Source: JAWKVD01 sp041398225
GTDB taxonomy: Bacteria; Pseudomonadota; Alphaproteobacteria; Caulobacterales; Hyphomonadaceae
Reading direction: 5' to 3'
NCBI GenBank assembly: GCA_041398225.1
Contig: JAWKVD010000018.1
Coordinates: 1 to 64,000, forward strand
Length of the DNA: 64,000 nucleotides
How positions within the stretch are numbered: the first letter of the stretch is position 1; each line of letters begins with the position of its first letter. The notes under the pieces were generated by a model. That model was not told where the DNA came from and ran no database searches. It worked only from the letters and a program-made list of their open reading frames with translations. Position numbers and translations under genes: made by a program. This document shows, piece after piece, positions 12,484 to 21,096 of this stretch.

Positions 12484-13083
12484 ATGCGAGAGCTGATCCT
12501 GAAAATGTCCATGTCGGTCGACGGCTTTGTCAGCGACCTCAAGGGAACCAACGAATGGATGTTCGGCGCCGATCAGGAAGCCAAGGCGTGGTCGGTTGAA
12601 GTCATCTGGAACGCCAGCCTGCACATCATGGGCAGCCGCAGCTTTCTGGCCATGGCGGATTTCTGGCCCGCCTCCGACATGCCCTTCGCCCCGCCGATGA
12701 ATCAGATTCCCAAGGCCGTCTTCTCCAGCCAGGGCCCGGCCATTCTCGACCGGATCGGCGCGCCGTCCGCGCCCGCCGAAGCGCTTCAGCCCGGCGCCGA
12801 AAGCTGGGCCAGGGCCTATGTCGCCAGCGGCGATCTCGGCGAGGAGATCGCCAGGCTGAAATCGCAGGACGGCAAGCCGTTCATCGCCCATGGCGGCGTC
12901 GCCTTCGCCCGCAGCCTCGTCGCGCGCGGACTGGTCGATCGCTTCATCTTCGCGGTGCATCCGATTGCGCTGGGCGTGGGCCAGCCGCTGTTCTCCGGTC
13001 TCGCCGCGCCGATGCCGCTGCGGCTCGAGATGTCGCGGGCGTTTCCCGGCGGCGCGGTGGCGCAGATCTACCGCCCGGCCTGA
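12484..13083 (+). CDS. dihydrofolate reductase family protein (RibD C-terminal-like)
   Basis: 199 residues with the DHFR/RibD-C fold signatures: the N-terminal strand ELILKMSMSVDGFVSD, the MGSRSFLAMADFW segment and the C-terminal FIAHGGVAFARSLVARGLVDRF segment typical of YyaP-type reductases. It probably reduces a pteridine-like or other NADPH-dependent substrate; not the housekeeping folA, whose motifs are missing. ATG 12484 follows an AAGGA by about 8 bases and lies 49 bases after the YdeI-like gene, so both may be cotranscribed. Confidence 0.82.
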   Translation: MRELILKMSMSVDGFVSDLKGTNEWMFGADQEAKAWSVEVIWNASLHIMGSRSFLAMADFWPASDMPFAPPMNQIPKAVFSSQGPAILDRIGAPSAPAEALQPGAESWARAYVASGDLGEEIARLKSQDGKPFIAHGGVAFARSLVARGLVDRFIFAVHPIALGVGQPLFSGLAAPMPLRLEMSRAFPGGAVAQIYRPA

Positions 13084-13107
13084 GCCGGGCGCGGGCAGCG
13101 TCTCCAA

Positions 13108-13446
13108 TCAGGGCCGGCTGGACACCTGAAAGGGATTCCCGTCCGGGTCGGCGCCGTTGCACATGTCGAACGTCTTGGCCGAAACCACTTTGCCCATCTT
13201 CGCCCCGCGTCTCGCCAGCGTGGCCCGGGCCGCCGCGACATCCCTTGAATGGAAGACGATCTTGGGCGGGCGCTTTCCGGGCTTGCCGCCATCGGCGTGC
13301 AGCGCGAGGCGGCATTCGCCCGCGTCGAAATCGACCCATCCGTCCTCGCGTCCGGCGACCTTCAGCCCCAGCACGTCGCGATAGAACGTCTCCATGGTGT
13401 CCAGGTTCGATGTGAAAATGATGATCCGTCGAATTTTAAGGTTCAC
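13108..13446 (-). CDS. VOC (glyoxalase/bleomycin-resistance) family protein
   Basis: 112-residue single-domain VOC protein. It shows the paired beta-alpha-beta-beta-beta pattern: LDTMETFYRDVLGLKVAGR in the first half and ADPDGNPFQVS at the end of the second. GTG at 13446 is chosen as start because GGAGG lies 6 bases upstream and family homology begins immediately; the frame extends further but without homology. Metal-binding positions cannot be fixed by eye. It is convergent with the DHFR-like gene. Confidence 0.82.
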   Translation of the reverse strand: MNLKIRRIIIFTSNLDTMETFYRDVLGLKVAGREDGWVDFDAGECRLALHADGGKPGKRPPKIVFHSRDVAAARATLARRGAKMGKVVSAKTFDMCNGADPDGNPFQVSSRP

Positions 13447-13618
13447 GAGACGCCTCCAGCCAGCGATCCGCCGCAATGATCCGCCGCAGTGATCGGCCGC
13501 AATGATCCGCCAATGAAGGCGCGTCGCATTTTTTTCCGCAACCCACGTTTCCCAGCCCGCCCGCGAAGCCGGTCCGTCAGCAATGACGCCCCAGCTTTCC
13601 ATCGCGGTCACCCACACT

Positions 13619-13737
13619 TGTCATCCCGGCCAAGCCGCGCAGCGGCGCGAGCCGGGACCCATTCTTCAACCAGGACGGCCTCTCAATGGGTCCCGGGTCT
13701 CGGCCGGACTTCGTCCGCGGCCCCGCCCGGGATGACA
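13619..13737 (+). repeat. palindromic intergenic repeat, copy 1
   Basis: A 119-bp element that begins TGTCATCCCGG and ends CCCGGGATGACA. Inside are a left hairpin (TCCCGGC...GCCGGGA with inner CCGC-GCA-GCGG), a central stem CCCATT...AATGGG, and a right hairpin (GGCCGGAC-TTC-GTCCGCGGCC). It behaves like a REP/REPIN-class element of alphaproteobacteria. The stretch 13447-13618 before it contains nothing else that I recognise. Confidence 0.85.
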
Positions 13738-13786
13738 GGCAGCGCGTAACGCCAACACCCTTGGCGCTTCCCCCGCCGCAAAGCCC

Positions 13787-14104
13787 CTATCGCTCGGCGT
13801 ACCAACCCGCTCGAAGGAGTTTCGGATAGAGGTCCTCCCAATGCGGGTTTTCCTCTTCGATCAACGCAATCTTCCAGTCACGCCGCCAGCGCTTGATGCG
13901 CTTCTCGCGGAGGATGGCCGTGTTGATGTCCGTATGCTGCTCGAACCAGACCAGGCGCTTGATCCCGTGCTCGCGCGTGAAGCCGTCGGCCTGTTCGTTC
14001 TTGTGCTCCCATGTGCGCGCCATGAGATCGTTCGTCACGCCTGCGTAGAGCGTGCCGTAGAATTTCGACGAAAGCAGATAGACGAAGTAGCGATGGTCCC
14101 CCAT
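13787..14104 (-). CDS. GIY-YIG nuclease domain protein, flanked by inverted repeats
   Basis: 105-residue single-domain GIY-YIG protein of the UvrC-N-terminus/YhbQ type. The motif appears as FVYLL at residues 6-10 and LYAGVTNDL at 18-26, followed by the conserved Arg (29) and, later, by NPHWEDLYP with the acidic metal ligand. The start at 14104 is where homology begins; the open frame runs on into repeat copy 2 but that part is repeat sequence. No good SD is visible. The gene lies exactly between two inverted copies of a palindromic repeat (13619-13737 and 14134-14238), which suggests that gene and repeats travel together. Its substrate is unknown; repair or mobility are both possible. Confidence 0.85.
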   Translation of the reverse strand: MGDHRYFVYLLSSKFYGTLYAGVTNDLMARTWEHKNEQADGFTREHGIKRLVWFEQHTDINTAILREKRIKRWRRDWKIALIEEENPHWEDLYPKLLRAGWYAER

Positions 14105-14133
14105 CGCGCAAATCTGCTCGAAACACCCACGGC

Positions 14134-14238
14134 TGTCATCTCGGGCGAGCGCAGCGAGACCCGGGACCCATTGGGAGGCCGTCCCGGTTGAAGAATAGGT
14201 CCCGGCTCGCGCCGCTGCGCGGCTTGGCCGGGATGACA
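14134..14238 (-). repeat. palindromic intergenic repeat, copy 2 (inverted)
   Basis: A 105-bp element in opposite orientation to copy 1. Read on the minus strand, its first about 78 bases match copy 1 with only three substitutions (left hairpin, CCATTCTTCAACC-type loop, AATGGGTCCCGGGTCTCG). The right hairpin differs: here a short CGCTGCGCTCG form in place of the longer GGCCGGAC form. Both copies end in TGTCAT/ATGACA. It lies 29 bases upstream of the GIY-YIG start. Confidence 0.85.
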
Positions 14239-14410
14239 GCAAGGAGTTATCCGACCGGCGTGGCGTTCGGCTCATTATGGCCTCGCGTCTGGCGCGGGGA
14301 GGGTTCGAGAGCTCCGAACTTCTTGAATGTCAGGCGCCGGCCGGCGTGTGGAGGTCGCCGCAGTCCGCTCCGGTTTGTCCGACGAGAGATCGAACGAGAA
14401 ACCGACAGCA

Positions 14411-14500
14411 TCCGGGTTCGCCCCGGAAGGACGCGGCCTCAGCCTGCAAACAGGCTCCGGGGTGTCGAAACCGGAGTTCCAGGTCTCGCGGAGAGACCTG
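14411..14500. other. cluster of four consecutive hairpins (possible structured RNA)
   Basis: Four perfect stems occur in 90 bases: TCCGGG/CCCGGA (14411-14427), AGCCTG/CAGGCT with a CAAA loop (14441-14456), CTCCGG/CCGGAG (14455-14476, sharing two bases with the previous stem) and CAGGTCTC/GAGACCTG (14480-14500). No gene covers this stretch. It could be a small RNA, a leader, or a degenerate repeat cluster; I do not recognise a known family and tmRNA, RNase P and SRP signatures are not present. Confidence 0.4.
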
Positions 14501-14972
14501 CACGCGGGTCCGGGATGCGGAAATGGGTCCAAATGCTGGATGTGGGCCGTGTGATCTCTGACGATCGAGACGGACGGTGTTCCCCAGCCAAACCCGCCAG
14601 CCGCACCGGATCTCAAACCGGCCGCGGGGCGCGTGACGATCGCGTCTTACTCGCTGGTCCTCGCGACCAGCACATCGGCGCGGCCCCACGCGCCCCGGCC
14701 TCCCCATTCAGCATGGGGAGCGATGCGAAACCGGAGAGCCAGCGGCTCGTCCGGCCAAACCTGCTGAAACAGCCGTTTATAACGCACAGGCCGAGAGCCC
14801 CGCCGCAGTTGCGCTTCTTCGCCAGCCGGGGAAAACTTGGCGGGCATGTCGGTCAGGCGTCGTTCGCCGCGTCCTTGGAATGTCGGGGCTGGCCCATGCA
14901 AGGCCGGTCCGGGCGCAACCGGGCGAAGGCGCAACCGGGCGGGACAGGCCGCAGGCAGGTCGGGAGAAAGAC
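14501..14972. other. gene-free stretch before the YceI gene
   Basis: Together with 14239-14410 this makes about 730 bases without a convincing gene. Open frames exist on both strands, including one of 66 codons on the minus strand ending at 14647, but they lack ribosome sites and recognisable domains. I see no tRNA, no insertion sequence ends and no CRISPR repeats here. Confidence 0.5.
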
Positions 14973-15704
14973 ATGGGCGAACGATTTCGGAAACTGGCGG
15001 CGGCGAGCGCCCTGGCGTGCGCCGCATTGGCGGCCGCCTGCTCGGAAAAGGAGCTGATCTCGGACGGCCCTTCGGACGCGCAGCCCGAAACCGCCGCGCC
15101 GGCGCCGGACGTTTCGGAATTGCCGGCGGGCCTCTACAAGCTCGACCCCTCGCACGCCAGCCTTGTCTTCCACGTCAATCACCTCGGCTTCTCCAACTAC
15201 ACCGCCAGCTTCCGCACCTTCGATGTGGTGATGACCCTCGACCCGGCCGACCCCGAAGCGGCCGAGGTCTCGGCCTCGATCGATCTGTCCTCGCTGGAGA
15301 TCCCGTCGCCGCCGGAAGGCTTCGTGAAGGAGCTGCTCGGACCGGACTGGCTGGGCGCCGGGACCGCGCCCGAAATGACCTTCGAATCCCTCAACATCGT
15401 TCAGACCGGACCGGCCAGCGCCGACATCAACGGCAATCTCACGCTGAAGGGATCGACGCAGCCCGTCACCCTGCACGCCACCTTCAACGGCGGCTGGCCC
15501 GGCAATGTCTACGATCGCCACGCCCGGATCGGCTTCTCCGCGCATGGCGGTCTCAAGCGTTCGGACTTCGGCGTGTCCATGGGCATTCCCGAGCCGGGAA
15601 CCCAGATGGGCGTTTCCGATGAGGTGACCTTCGAGATCGAGGCCGAGTTCTCGGGGCCGGAGCTGCCGCCCGAAAAGCTGCAGCCGGCGACGCCGCCGCA
15701 ATAG
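14973..15704 (+). CDS. YceI family lipid/isoprenoid-binding protein (lipoprotein)
   Basis: 243-residue exported protein. A signal peptide with lipobox (LAAAC, about residue 22) is followed by an acidic Pro/Ala linker and the YceI lipocalin-like barrel from about 50: YKLDPSHASLVFHVNHLGFSN, then DINGNLTLKGSTQPVTL and FSAHGGLKRSDFGV, all family hallmarks. YceI proteins bind polyisoprenoids or long-chain lipids in the periplasm. ATG at 14973 has GGGAG 6 bases upstream. A C-terminal tail of about 20 residues follows the barrel. It is convergent with the M48 gene. Confidence 0.9.
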   Translation: MGERFRKLAAASALACAALAAACSEKELISDGPSDAQPETAAPAPDVSELPAGLYKLDPSHASLVFHVNHLGFSNYTASFRTFDVVMTLDPADPEAAEVSASIDLSSLEIPSPPEGFVKELLGPDWLGAGTAPEMTFESLNIVQTGPASADINGNLTLKGSTQPVTLHATFNGGWPGNVYDRHARIGFSAHGGLKRSDFGVSMGIPEPGTQMGVSDEVTFEIEAEFSGPELPPEKLQPATPPQ

Positions 15705-15739
15705 CCCGGCGCAACATGTCCCGTGTTCGGGGCTGGGCG

Positions 15740-17590
15740 TCAGGGCGTCGCTTCGGTGGGCCCGGCCTGCGGATCGTCCGGCTCCTCAGCGGTCGGGGTC
15801 TCGGTGGGCGGCGGATCGACGATGTCGTCGGACGGGTTCAGCGACCGGGCGATGTGCGCGAACAGCGCCTCCTCGCGCGGGTCGAGCGCTCCGTCCGCCT
15901 CGGCGATCGCGCGCAGCGTCTCCAGCAGGTTCTTCGCGCCGGTCGGCGTGAGCATGGAGTTGGCGAACTCGATCATCCGGTCGAGATCGGGCAGGTCCTC
16001 CGGGTTGGCGCAGCGCTCGCGGAATCCGGCCCGGTCGAAATCGCCGAAGCGTTCGGCGGCGTGGGCTTCGGCGGCCTCAACTTCGCGGTCGTCGATCTGG
16101 CCGTCCACGGTCACCATGTGGGCCAGGAAGTCGGCCATCAGCCGCAGGAAGATCTCGAACCCATCGGCCTCCTCGGGCGCCTCGGGTTTCCAGTGCGGCG
16201 CGAGGATATGGTAGTACAGCGTCGTCAGGTCCTCTTCGATCGGAAGAAGATTGTCGAGCACCGTCGGCGCGCGATCGGCCACGAAGAAGCGCGTCAGCAC
16301 GTTCTCGGCGGTCAGCAGCTCCTCGAAGTCGAGCCCCATCTGCTCGATGCGGTATTCGGTGGACGGGTGGGAGTCGGTGGGGTGTTCGATTGATGCGCCC
16401 ATCGCGAACTCGATCGACGGCGGCAGCTTGTCCCGGTCGATGTCGAAACGGATCTTGTCGAGGAAGGTGCGCACGGCGTTCCGCGAGAACCGGCCCTTCT
16501 TGGCGCCCTCCACCATGTTCTCCACGGTGGACCGCCACACCGATCCGCCGACCGACGATTTGACCAGCGAGAAGGCGATGTCCTCCGGGCTCGACGCCTT
16601 CGCGCCCAGCCGGTCGGCGCGCAGTTCGCGGTCGCGGCTCATGCGCCCATGGACGCTTGCGAACAGCTGCACGAAGTCTTCGAGCAGCGTGCGGGCGGGA
16701 AAGCCGATCAGGCGCGACAGCCATCCGCCGCCGTCGCGGATGCGCGCGACCGCGCCCTCGACGCCCGCGAAGGCCGGTGCGAAGCGCATCGAATAGACCG
16801 TGTCCGCGCCCGAGAAGTGTCCCAGCTCGTGGCCGATCACGGCGCGCAGTTCGTCGACGGAGAACAGGCTCATCAGCGGCAGCGACAGGTGCAGCGTCTG
16901 GCCGGTCAGCGGCTTGTCCATATAGGGCGTCTGCACCGAGGCGCTGGTCGCGAAGAAGGTCGGTTCAAGCCCGATCAGCACATTGTCGGGCATCCGCGCA
17001 TGGGTCTGCTTCGCGACCTTGCGGATCAGCAGGCCCAGTCGCGGGTGTTCGTAGAGGCTGACCGGCCGCGCCGCGACATGCGTCTTGGCGGCTCGGAAGA
17101 AGGCGGCGCCGGGCGAGATCAGCGCCCACAGCAGCGAGGCCGAGGCGATGCCCAGAATGATCAGGAAGATCGCCGGATCGAGATCGAACCAGTGGGTCGC
17201 CAGCAGGGAGATAGAGGCGGCGAGAATGCCGATGGTGGCGATGGTCGCGGTCAGCACCGACAGCAGTTTGGCGATGGTGTAGGGCAGGAAGCTGAAGGCG
17301 AGTAAAGCCCGGCTGACGCCCAGCACGGCGGCGGCCGCCCGGTTCACGATCAGCATCGTGCAGACGAACGCGAAGGTGAGGATCGAGGCGAGCCCCAGCC
17401 AGCCGAACTCGACCGGTCCGGCGCACGACCAGTCTCCCAGCGAAACCGCAAGCGACCAGAGACACCCGCCCCAATCGCCCAGCGCGGCGACATCGCCCCG
17501 ATAGACCTCGGGATGCAGGCCCAGAATGGAGACCCCGCAGCCGATCGCCGGCACGACGGCGTTGGTCGTCATCACCTTGAGAACGCTCAT
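15740..17590 (-). CDS. M48-family zinc metalloprotease with C-terminal TerB-like domain
   Basis: 616-residue membrane protease. Two to four hydrophobic segments lie between 62 and 160. The zinc motif HELGH is at 254-258, and the third ligand is probably the Glu in SRDRELRAD (about 322). After the protease domain come a 100-residue linker and, from about 490 to 595, a helical acidic region (DGQIDDREVEAAE... and EADGALDPREEALFAHIARSL) that fits the TerB tellurite-resistance-like fold. The ending is Pro/Glu-rich and disordered. HtpX-like quality control of membrane proteins is the likely role. It stands alone; the gap to gcvPB is 101 bases. Confidence 0.85.
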   Translation of the reverse strand: MSVLKVMTTNAVVPAIGCGVSILGLHPEVYRGDVAALGDWGGCLWSLAVSLGDWSCAGPVEFGWLGLASILTFAFVCTMLIVNRAAAAVLGVSRALLAFSFLPYTIAKLLSVLTATIATIGILAASISLLATHWFDLDPAIFLIILGIASASLLWALISPGAAFFRAAKTHVAARPVSLYEHPRLGLLIRKVAKQTHARMPDNVLIGLEPTFFATSASVQTPYMDKPLTGQTLHLSLPLMSLFSVDELRAVIGHELGHFSGADTVYSMRFAPAFAGVEGAVARIRDGGGWLSRLIGFPARTLLEDFVQLFASVHGRMSRDRELRADRLGAKASSPEDIAFSLVKSSVGGSVWRSTVENMVEGAKKGRFSRNAVRTFLDKIRFDIDRDKLPPSIEFAMGASIEHPTDSHPSTEYRIEQMGLDFEELLTAENVLTRFFVADRAPTVLDNLLPIEEDLTTLYYHILAPHWKPEAPEEADGFEIFLRLMADFLAHMVTVDGQIDDREVEAAEAHAAERFGDFDRAGFRERCANPEDLPDLDRMIEFANSMLTPTGAKNLLETLRAIAEADGALDPREEALFAHIARSLNPSDDIVDPPPTETPTAEEPDDPQAGPTEATP

Positions 17591-17691
17591 GCCGTCTCCC
17601 CGCTCTGCACATGGCGAGCATGCGCACGGTCGCCGTCATGTCAATTTGACAAGGCTGCCGAGCGGCGGAGCCCCCGCGCTATGCCCCTGCG

Positions 17692-19269
17692 CTATTCGGC
17701 CGCCTTCACCTCGCGGGCCGGGGGCTCCCAGCGCAGGCGCGGAGAGCGGGCGGCGCGGGTTTCGTCCAGTCGCCGCGCCGGAGCGAGGTGCGGCGCGGAT
17801 TTCAGCGAGGGATCGCGTTGCACGCCGCGCCGCGCCACCGAGGCCAGCGCATCGCAGAAGCGGTCCAGCTCGACCTTGGACTCCGTTTCCGTCGGTTCGA
17901 TCAGCATCGCGCCATGAACCACCAGCGGGAAATACGTCGTCATTGGGTGATAGCCCTCGTCGATCAGGCCCTTGGCGATGTCCAGCGTCTCGACGCCCGA
18001 TCCCTTCAGGAAGGCGTCCGAGAACAGCGCCTCGTGCATGCAATAGCCTTCGAAGGCCGGCGACATCACGGGCTTCAGCTTCGCCAGCACATAGTTGGCG
18101 TTCAGCACCGCGTCTTCCGCCACCTGGCGCAGGCCGTCCGCGCCATGGCTCATCATGTAGGCGAGGGCGCGCACGAACATACCCATCTGGCCGTGGAAGG
18201 CGCACATGCGGCCGAAGCTCTCGGCGGCGTGTCCCTCGCCGGTATGCTCGATCAGCTTCAGACCCTCGTCGGTCTTGACGATGAACGGCACCGGAGCGAA
18301 GGGAGCCAGCGCTTCGGAGAGAACCGTCGGCCCGGCGCCCGGTCCGCCGCCGCCGTGCGGCGTCGAGAACGTCTTGTGCAGGTTGATGTGCATGGCGTCG
18401 ACGCCGAGATCGCCCGGACGCACGCGTCCGACGATGGCGTTGAAGTTCGCGCCGTCACAATAGAAATACCCGCCGGCGGCGTGGATCATGTCGGCGATCG
18501 TCTTGATGTCGCGCTCGAACAGTCCGCACGTGTTGGGGTTGGTCAGCATCACGCCGGCGACGTCGGAGCTGTCCTCCAGCTTCGCGCGGAGGTCCTCGAG
18601 GTCGACGCGGCCGTCCGGCGCCGCCGCGATCTCGTCGACGATGAAGCCGCACTGCACCGCCGTCGCCGGATTGGTGCCGTGCGCGGATTCGGGAACCAGA
18701 ACGCGCTTGCGGCGCTCGCCTTCGCCGCGCGCATAGAGCGCCGCTCGGATCGCCAGCATGCCGCACAGCTCGCCGTGCGCGCCGGCCTTGGGGCTCATCG
18801 CGACGGCCGGCATGTTGGTCAGCTTCATCAGCCAGTCGGCCAGTTCGTTGATCAGCTCCAGCGCGCCCTGAACGGTGTTCTGCGGTTGCAGCGGATGCAC
18901 GTCCGCGAAGCCGGGCAGGCGCGCCATTTTCTCGTTGAGGCGCGGATTGTGCTTCATCGTGCACGAGCCGAGCGGAAACACGCCGAGGTCGATGGCGTAG
19001 TTCTTCTGGCTCAGGCGCACATAGTGGCGGATCATTTCCGGCTCGGTGAGGCCGGGCAGGCCGGTCGGCGTTTCGCGGGCCACGCCGCCCAGCCGATCGG
19101 CCTTGCCCTTGGGCTCCGGCAGGTCGACGCCGGTCTTGGCGGTCGAGCCGATCTCGAAGATCAGGTCTTCGTGCTGCAGCAGGCCATTCGATCCCGAAAC
19201 CGTCTCGGAGGGAAACTCGCCGTCAACGGCGCTGATCGAGGTGGGGCGTCCAGTTGAGTTCATGGTCAT
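17692..19269 (-). CDS. gcvPB: glycine dehydrogenase (decarboxylating) subunit 2
   Basis: 525 residues, the PLP-binding half of a two-subunit P-protein. It decarboxylates glycine and passes the aminomethyl group to the lipoyl arm of GcvH. The PLP lysine lies in [35 protein letters not shown] and HGTNPATA are family segments. ATG at 19269 overlaps the gcvPA stop in the other frame (ATGA), the usual coupling. Because of the gcvPA frameshift, this gene's frame is also continuous with the first part of gcvPA. Last gene of the gcv operon. Confidence 0.93.
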   Translation of the reverse strand: MTMNSTGRPTSISAVDGEFPSETVSGSNGLLQHEDLIFEIGSTAKTGVDLPEPKGKADRLGGVARETPTGLPGLTEPEMIRHYVRLSQKNYAIDLGVFPLGSCTMKHNPRLNEKMARLPGFADVHPLQPQNTVQGALELINELADWLMKLTNMPAVAMSPKAGAHGELCGMLAIRAALYARGEGERRKRVLVPESAHGTNPATAVQCGFIVDEIAAAPDGRVDLEDLRAKLEDSSDVAGVMLTNPNTCGLFERDIKTIADMIHAAGGYFYCDGANFNAIVGRVRPGDLGVDAMHINLHKTFSTPHGGGGPGAGPTVLSEALAPFAPVPFIVKTDEGLKLIEHTGEGHAAESFGRMCAFHGQMGMFVRALAYMMSHGADGLRQVAEDAVLNANYVLAKLKPVMSPAFEGYCMHEALFSDAFLKGSGVETLDIAKGLIDEGYHPMTTYFPLVVHGAMLIEPTETESKVELDRFCDALASVARRGVQRDPSLKSAPHLAPARRLDETRAARSPRLRWEPPAREVKAAE

Positions 19270-20610
19270 TTCAGCACCTCCCAGAGGGCCGCGGCATAGG
19301 CGTCGATATCGGTTTGCGTCGTGCACTCGGTCGCGCAGGTGATGATCACGTCGTCGACATGGCTGGACCGGAACAGGCGCGAGGCGCGGACGCCGCCGAT
19401 CACGCCTTCTCCTTCGGCCGGCCAGCACCTGTTTGGCGGGTTTCGGCGTGCGGAAGGCGAACTCGTTGAAGTAGCGCGGCGTCAGCACCTTCACGCCCTT
19501 CACCTTGCCGAGCGCGTCGGCGAGATCGCAGGCCGCCTCGTGGTTCAGCTGCGCAAGCCGCGTGAGCCCCTTGTCGCCAAGCAGGGTCATGTGCGCGGAG
19601 AACGCCAGCGCGCACAGGCCGGAATTGGTGCAGATGTTCGAGGTCGCCTTGTCGCGGCGAATGTGTTGTTCGCGGGTCGACAGGGTCAGCACGAAACCGC
19701 GCTTGCCGTCGGCATCCACGGTCTCGCCGCACAACCGGCCCGGCATCTGGCGGATCAGTTTCGAGCGCGTCGCGAACAGGCCGACATACGGGCCGCCGAA
19801 ACCCAGCGGGACGCCGATCGACTGGCCTTCGCCCACGGCGATGTCCGCGCCCATTTCGCCGGGCGGCTTGACCATGCCCAGCGACACCGCCTCGGTGAAC
19901 ACGCTCACCATCAGCGCGCCCTTCTCATGGGCCGCTTCCGACACCGGGCTAAGATCGGTCACCGTGCCGAACACGTTCGGCGACTGCACGATCACGCAGG
20001 CGACGTCGTCCTCCAGCGCGTCGATCACCTTGGCTTCGCCGTCCGCCGCCGGCGATTGCTGAACGACCTTGTAGCCGGCCGCCTCGCACACGGTGCGGGT
20101 CGTGTCGGCGTAGTGCGGATGCAGCCCGCCCGACAGCACCACGGTTTTGCGGCGGGTCGCCCGGCAGGCCATCAGCGCCGCTTCGGCGCAGGCGGTCGAG
20201 CCGTCATACATGGAGGCGTTCGCCACCTCCATCGCCGTCAGCGCCGCCACCTGGGTCTGGAATTCGAACAGCGTCTGCAGCGTGCCCTGGGCGATCTCGG
20301 GTTGATAGGGCGTGTAGGTGGTCAGAAACTCCGAGCGCTGAATGATGTGATCGACGCTCGCCGGAATGTGGTGCTTGTAGGCGCCGCAGCCGACGAAGAA
20401 CGGACCCTCGCCAGCCGCGCGGTTCTTGCGGGCCATCGCGCCCAGCTTGCGCTCGACCGCCAGTTCGCCCTGGAAGTTGGGCAGGCCCTCGATCGGCGCT
20501 TTCAGGCGCGCCGCGGCGGGCACGTCGGCGTAGAAATCGTCGACCGACCTGGCGCCGATGACGTTCAGCATCTCGGCGCGGTCGTCTGGCGTGAGGGGCA
20601 GGTAGCGCAT
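19266..20610 (-). pseudogene. gcvPA: glycine dehydrogenase subunit 1, frameshifted near its 3' end
   Basis: N-terminal half of the P-protein. Residues 1-about 395 are normal GcvPA ([15 protein letters not shown] start; [25 protein letters not shown]). Around 19411-19428 the frame shifts: the frame carrying the first part reads an Arg-rich nonsense stretch, while the expected ending ([18 protein letters not shown], then [18 protein letters not shown]) is intact in another frame and stops at 19266. A loss of two bases (for example CTC GAA becoming C GAA) would explain it. Either a sequencing error or a real mutation; in the latter case the open frame fuses to gcvPB. Start has AAAGG about 9 bases upstream. 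Confidence 0.85.
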
Positions 20611-20712
20611 CAGGGCACCTTTCGGGAGGATGTGGTCTTGGTCACTTCGCCAACGGGCTGTCGTGCGGACGGGTGGTTGGAAACGGAAAGACCCGAGCGC
20701 ACGCTGGCGCCT

Positions 20713-21084
20713 CTACTGGCTTTCGCAGAATGCGTCGTAGGCGGCCTTGTCCATCAGCGTGGAAAGCTGGTCCGGATTGGTCAGCTTCAGTTTCACGAAC
20801 CAAGCGCCGTTTTCAGGATCGGCGTTCACCGTTTCGGGCGCGCCGGTGAGCGTTTCGTTGGCTTCGACGATCTCGCCGTCGACCGGCGCATAGACGTCCG
20901 AAGCGGCCTTCACGCTTTCGACCACCGCCATGTCGGCGCCGGCCTTCAGCGCCTTGCCGACCTCGGGCAGTTCGACAAACACCACGTCGCCGAGCTTTTC
21001 GGCCGCGAAGGCGGTGATGCCGACCACGCCGACATCGCCGTCGACGCTGATCCATTCATGTTCTTCGGTGTACCAGATCGTCAT
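20713..21084 (-). CDS. gcvH: glycine cleavage system H protein
   Basis: 123-residue lipoyl carrier. The lipoylated lysine is K59 in [16 protein letters not shown] near the N-terminus and the Glu-rich VELPEVG strand are typical. It shuttles the aminomethyl group between P-, T- and L-proteins. It lies 12 bases after gcvT and 102 before gcvPA in the same operon. Confidence 0.97.
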   Translation of the reverse strand: MTIWYTEEHEWISVDGDVGVVGITAFAAEKLGDVVFVELPEVGKALKAGADMAVVESVKAASDVYAPVDGEIVEANETLTGAPETVNADPENGAWFVKLKLTNPDQLSTLMDKAAYDAFCESQ

Positions 21085-21096
21085 CGTTCATTCCCC

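Noticed and set aside
14647..14847. A 66-codon minus-strand frame in the gene-free region (ending VWPDEPLALRFRI-like then LVARTSE)
   Set aside because: The amino-acid pattern is mildly protein-like, possibly a remnant, but there is no SD, no recognised family and the frame overlaps likely promoter DNA of the YceI gene. Not strong enough to annotate.
14239..14972. Possible tmRNA, RNase P RNA or SRP RNA in the long gene-free stretch
   Set aside because: I looked for the tag codons and T-loop of tmRNA, the GAGGAAAGTCCGG core of RNase P and the GGAAG/GCAG domain of SRP RNA on both strands and found none.
19405..19430. Programmed ribosomal frameshift in gcvPA
   Set aside because: No slippery heptamer of the A-AAA-AAG or similar type is present at the shift point, and gcvPA genes are not known to use one; a mutation or sequencing error is simpler.
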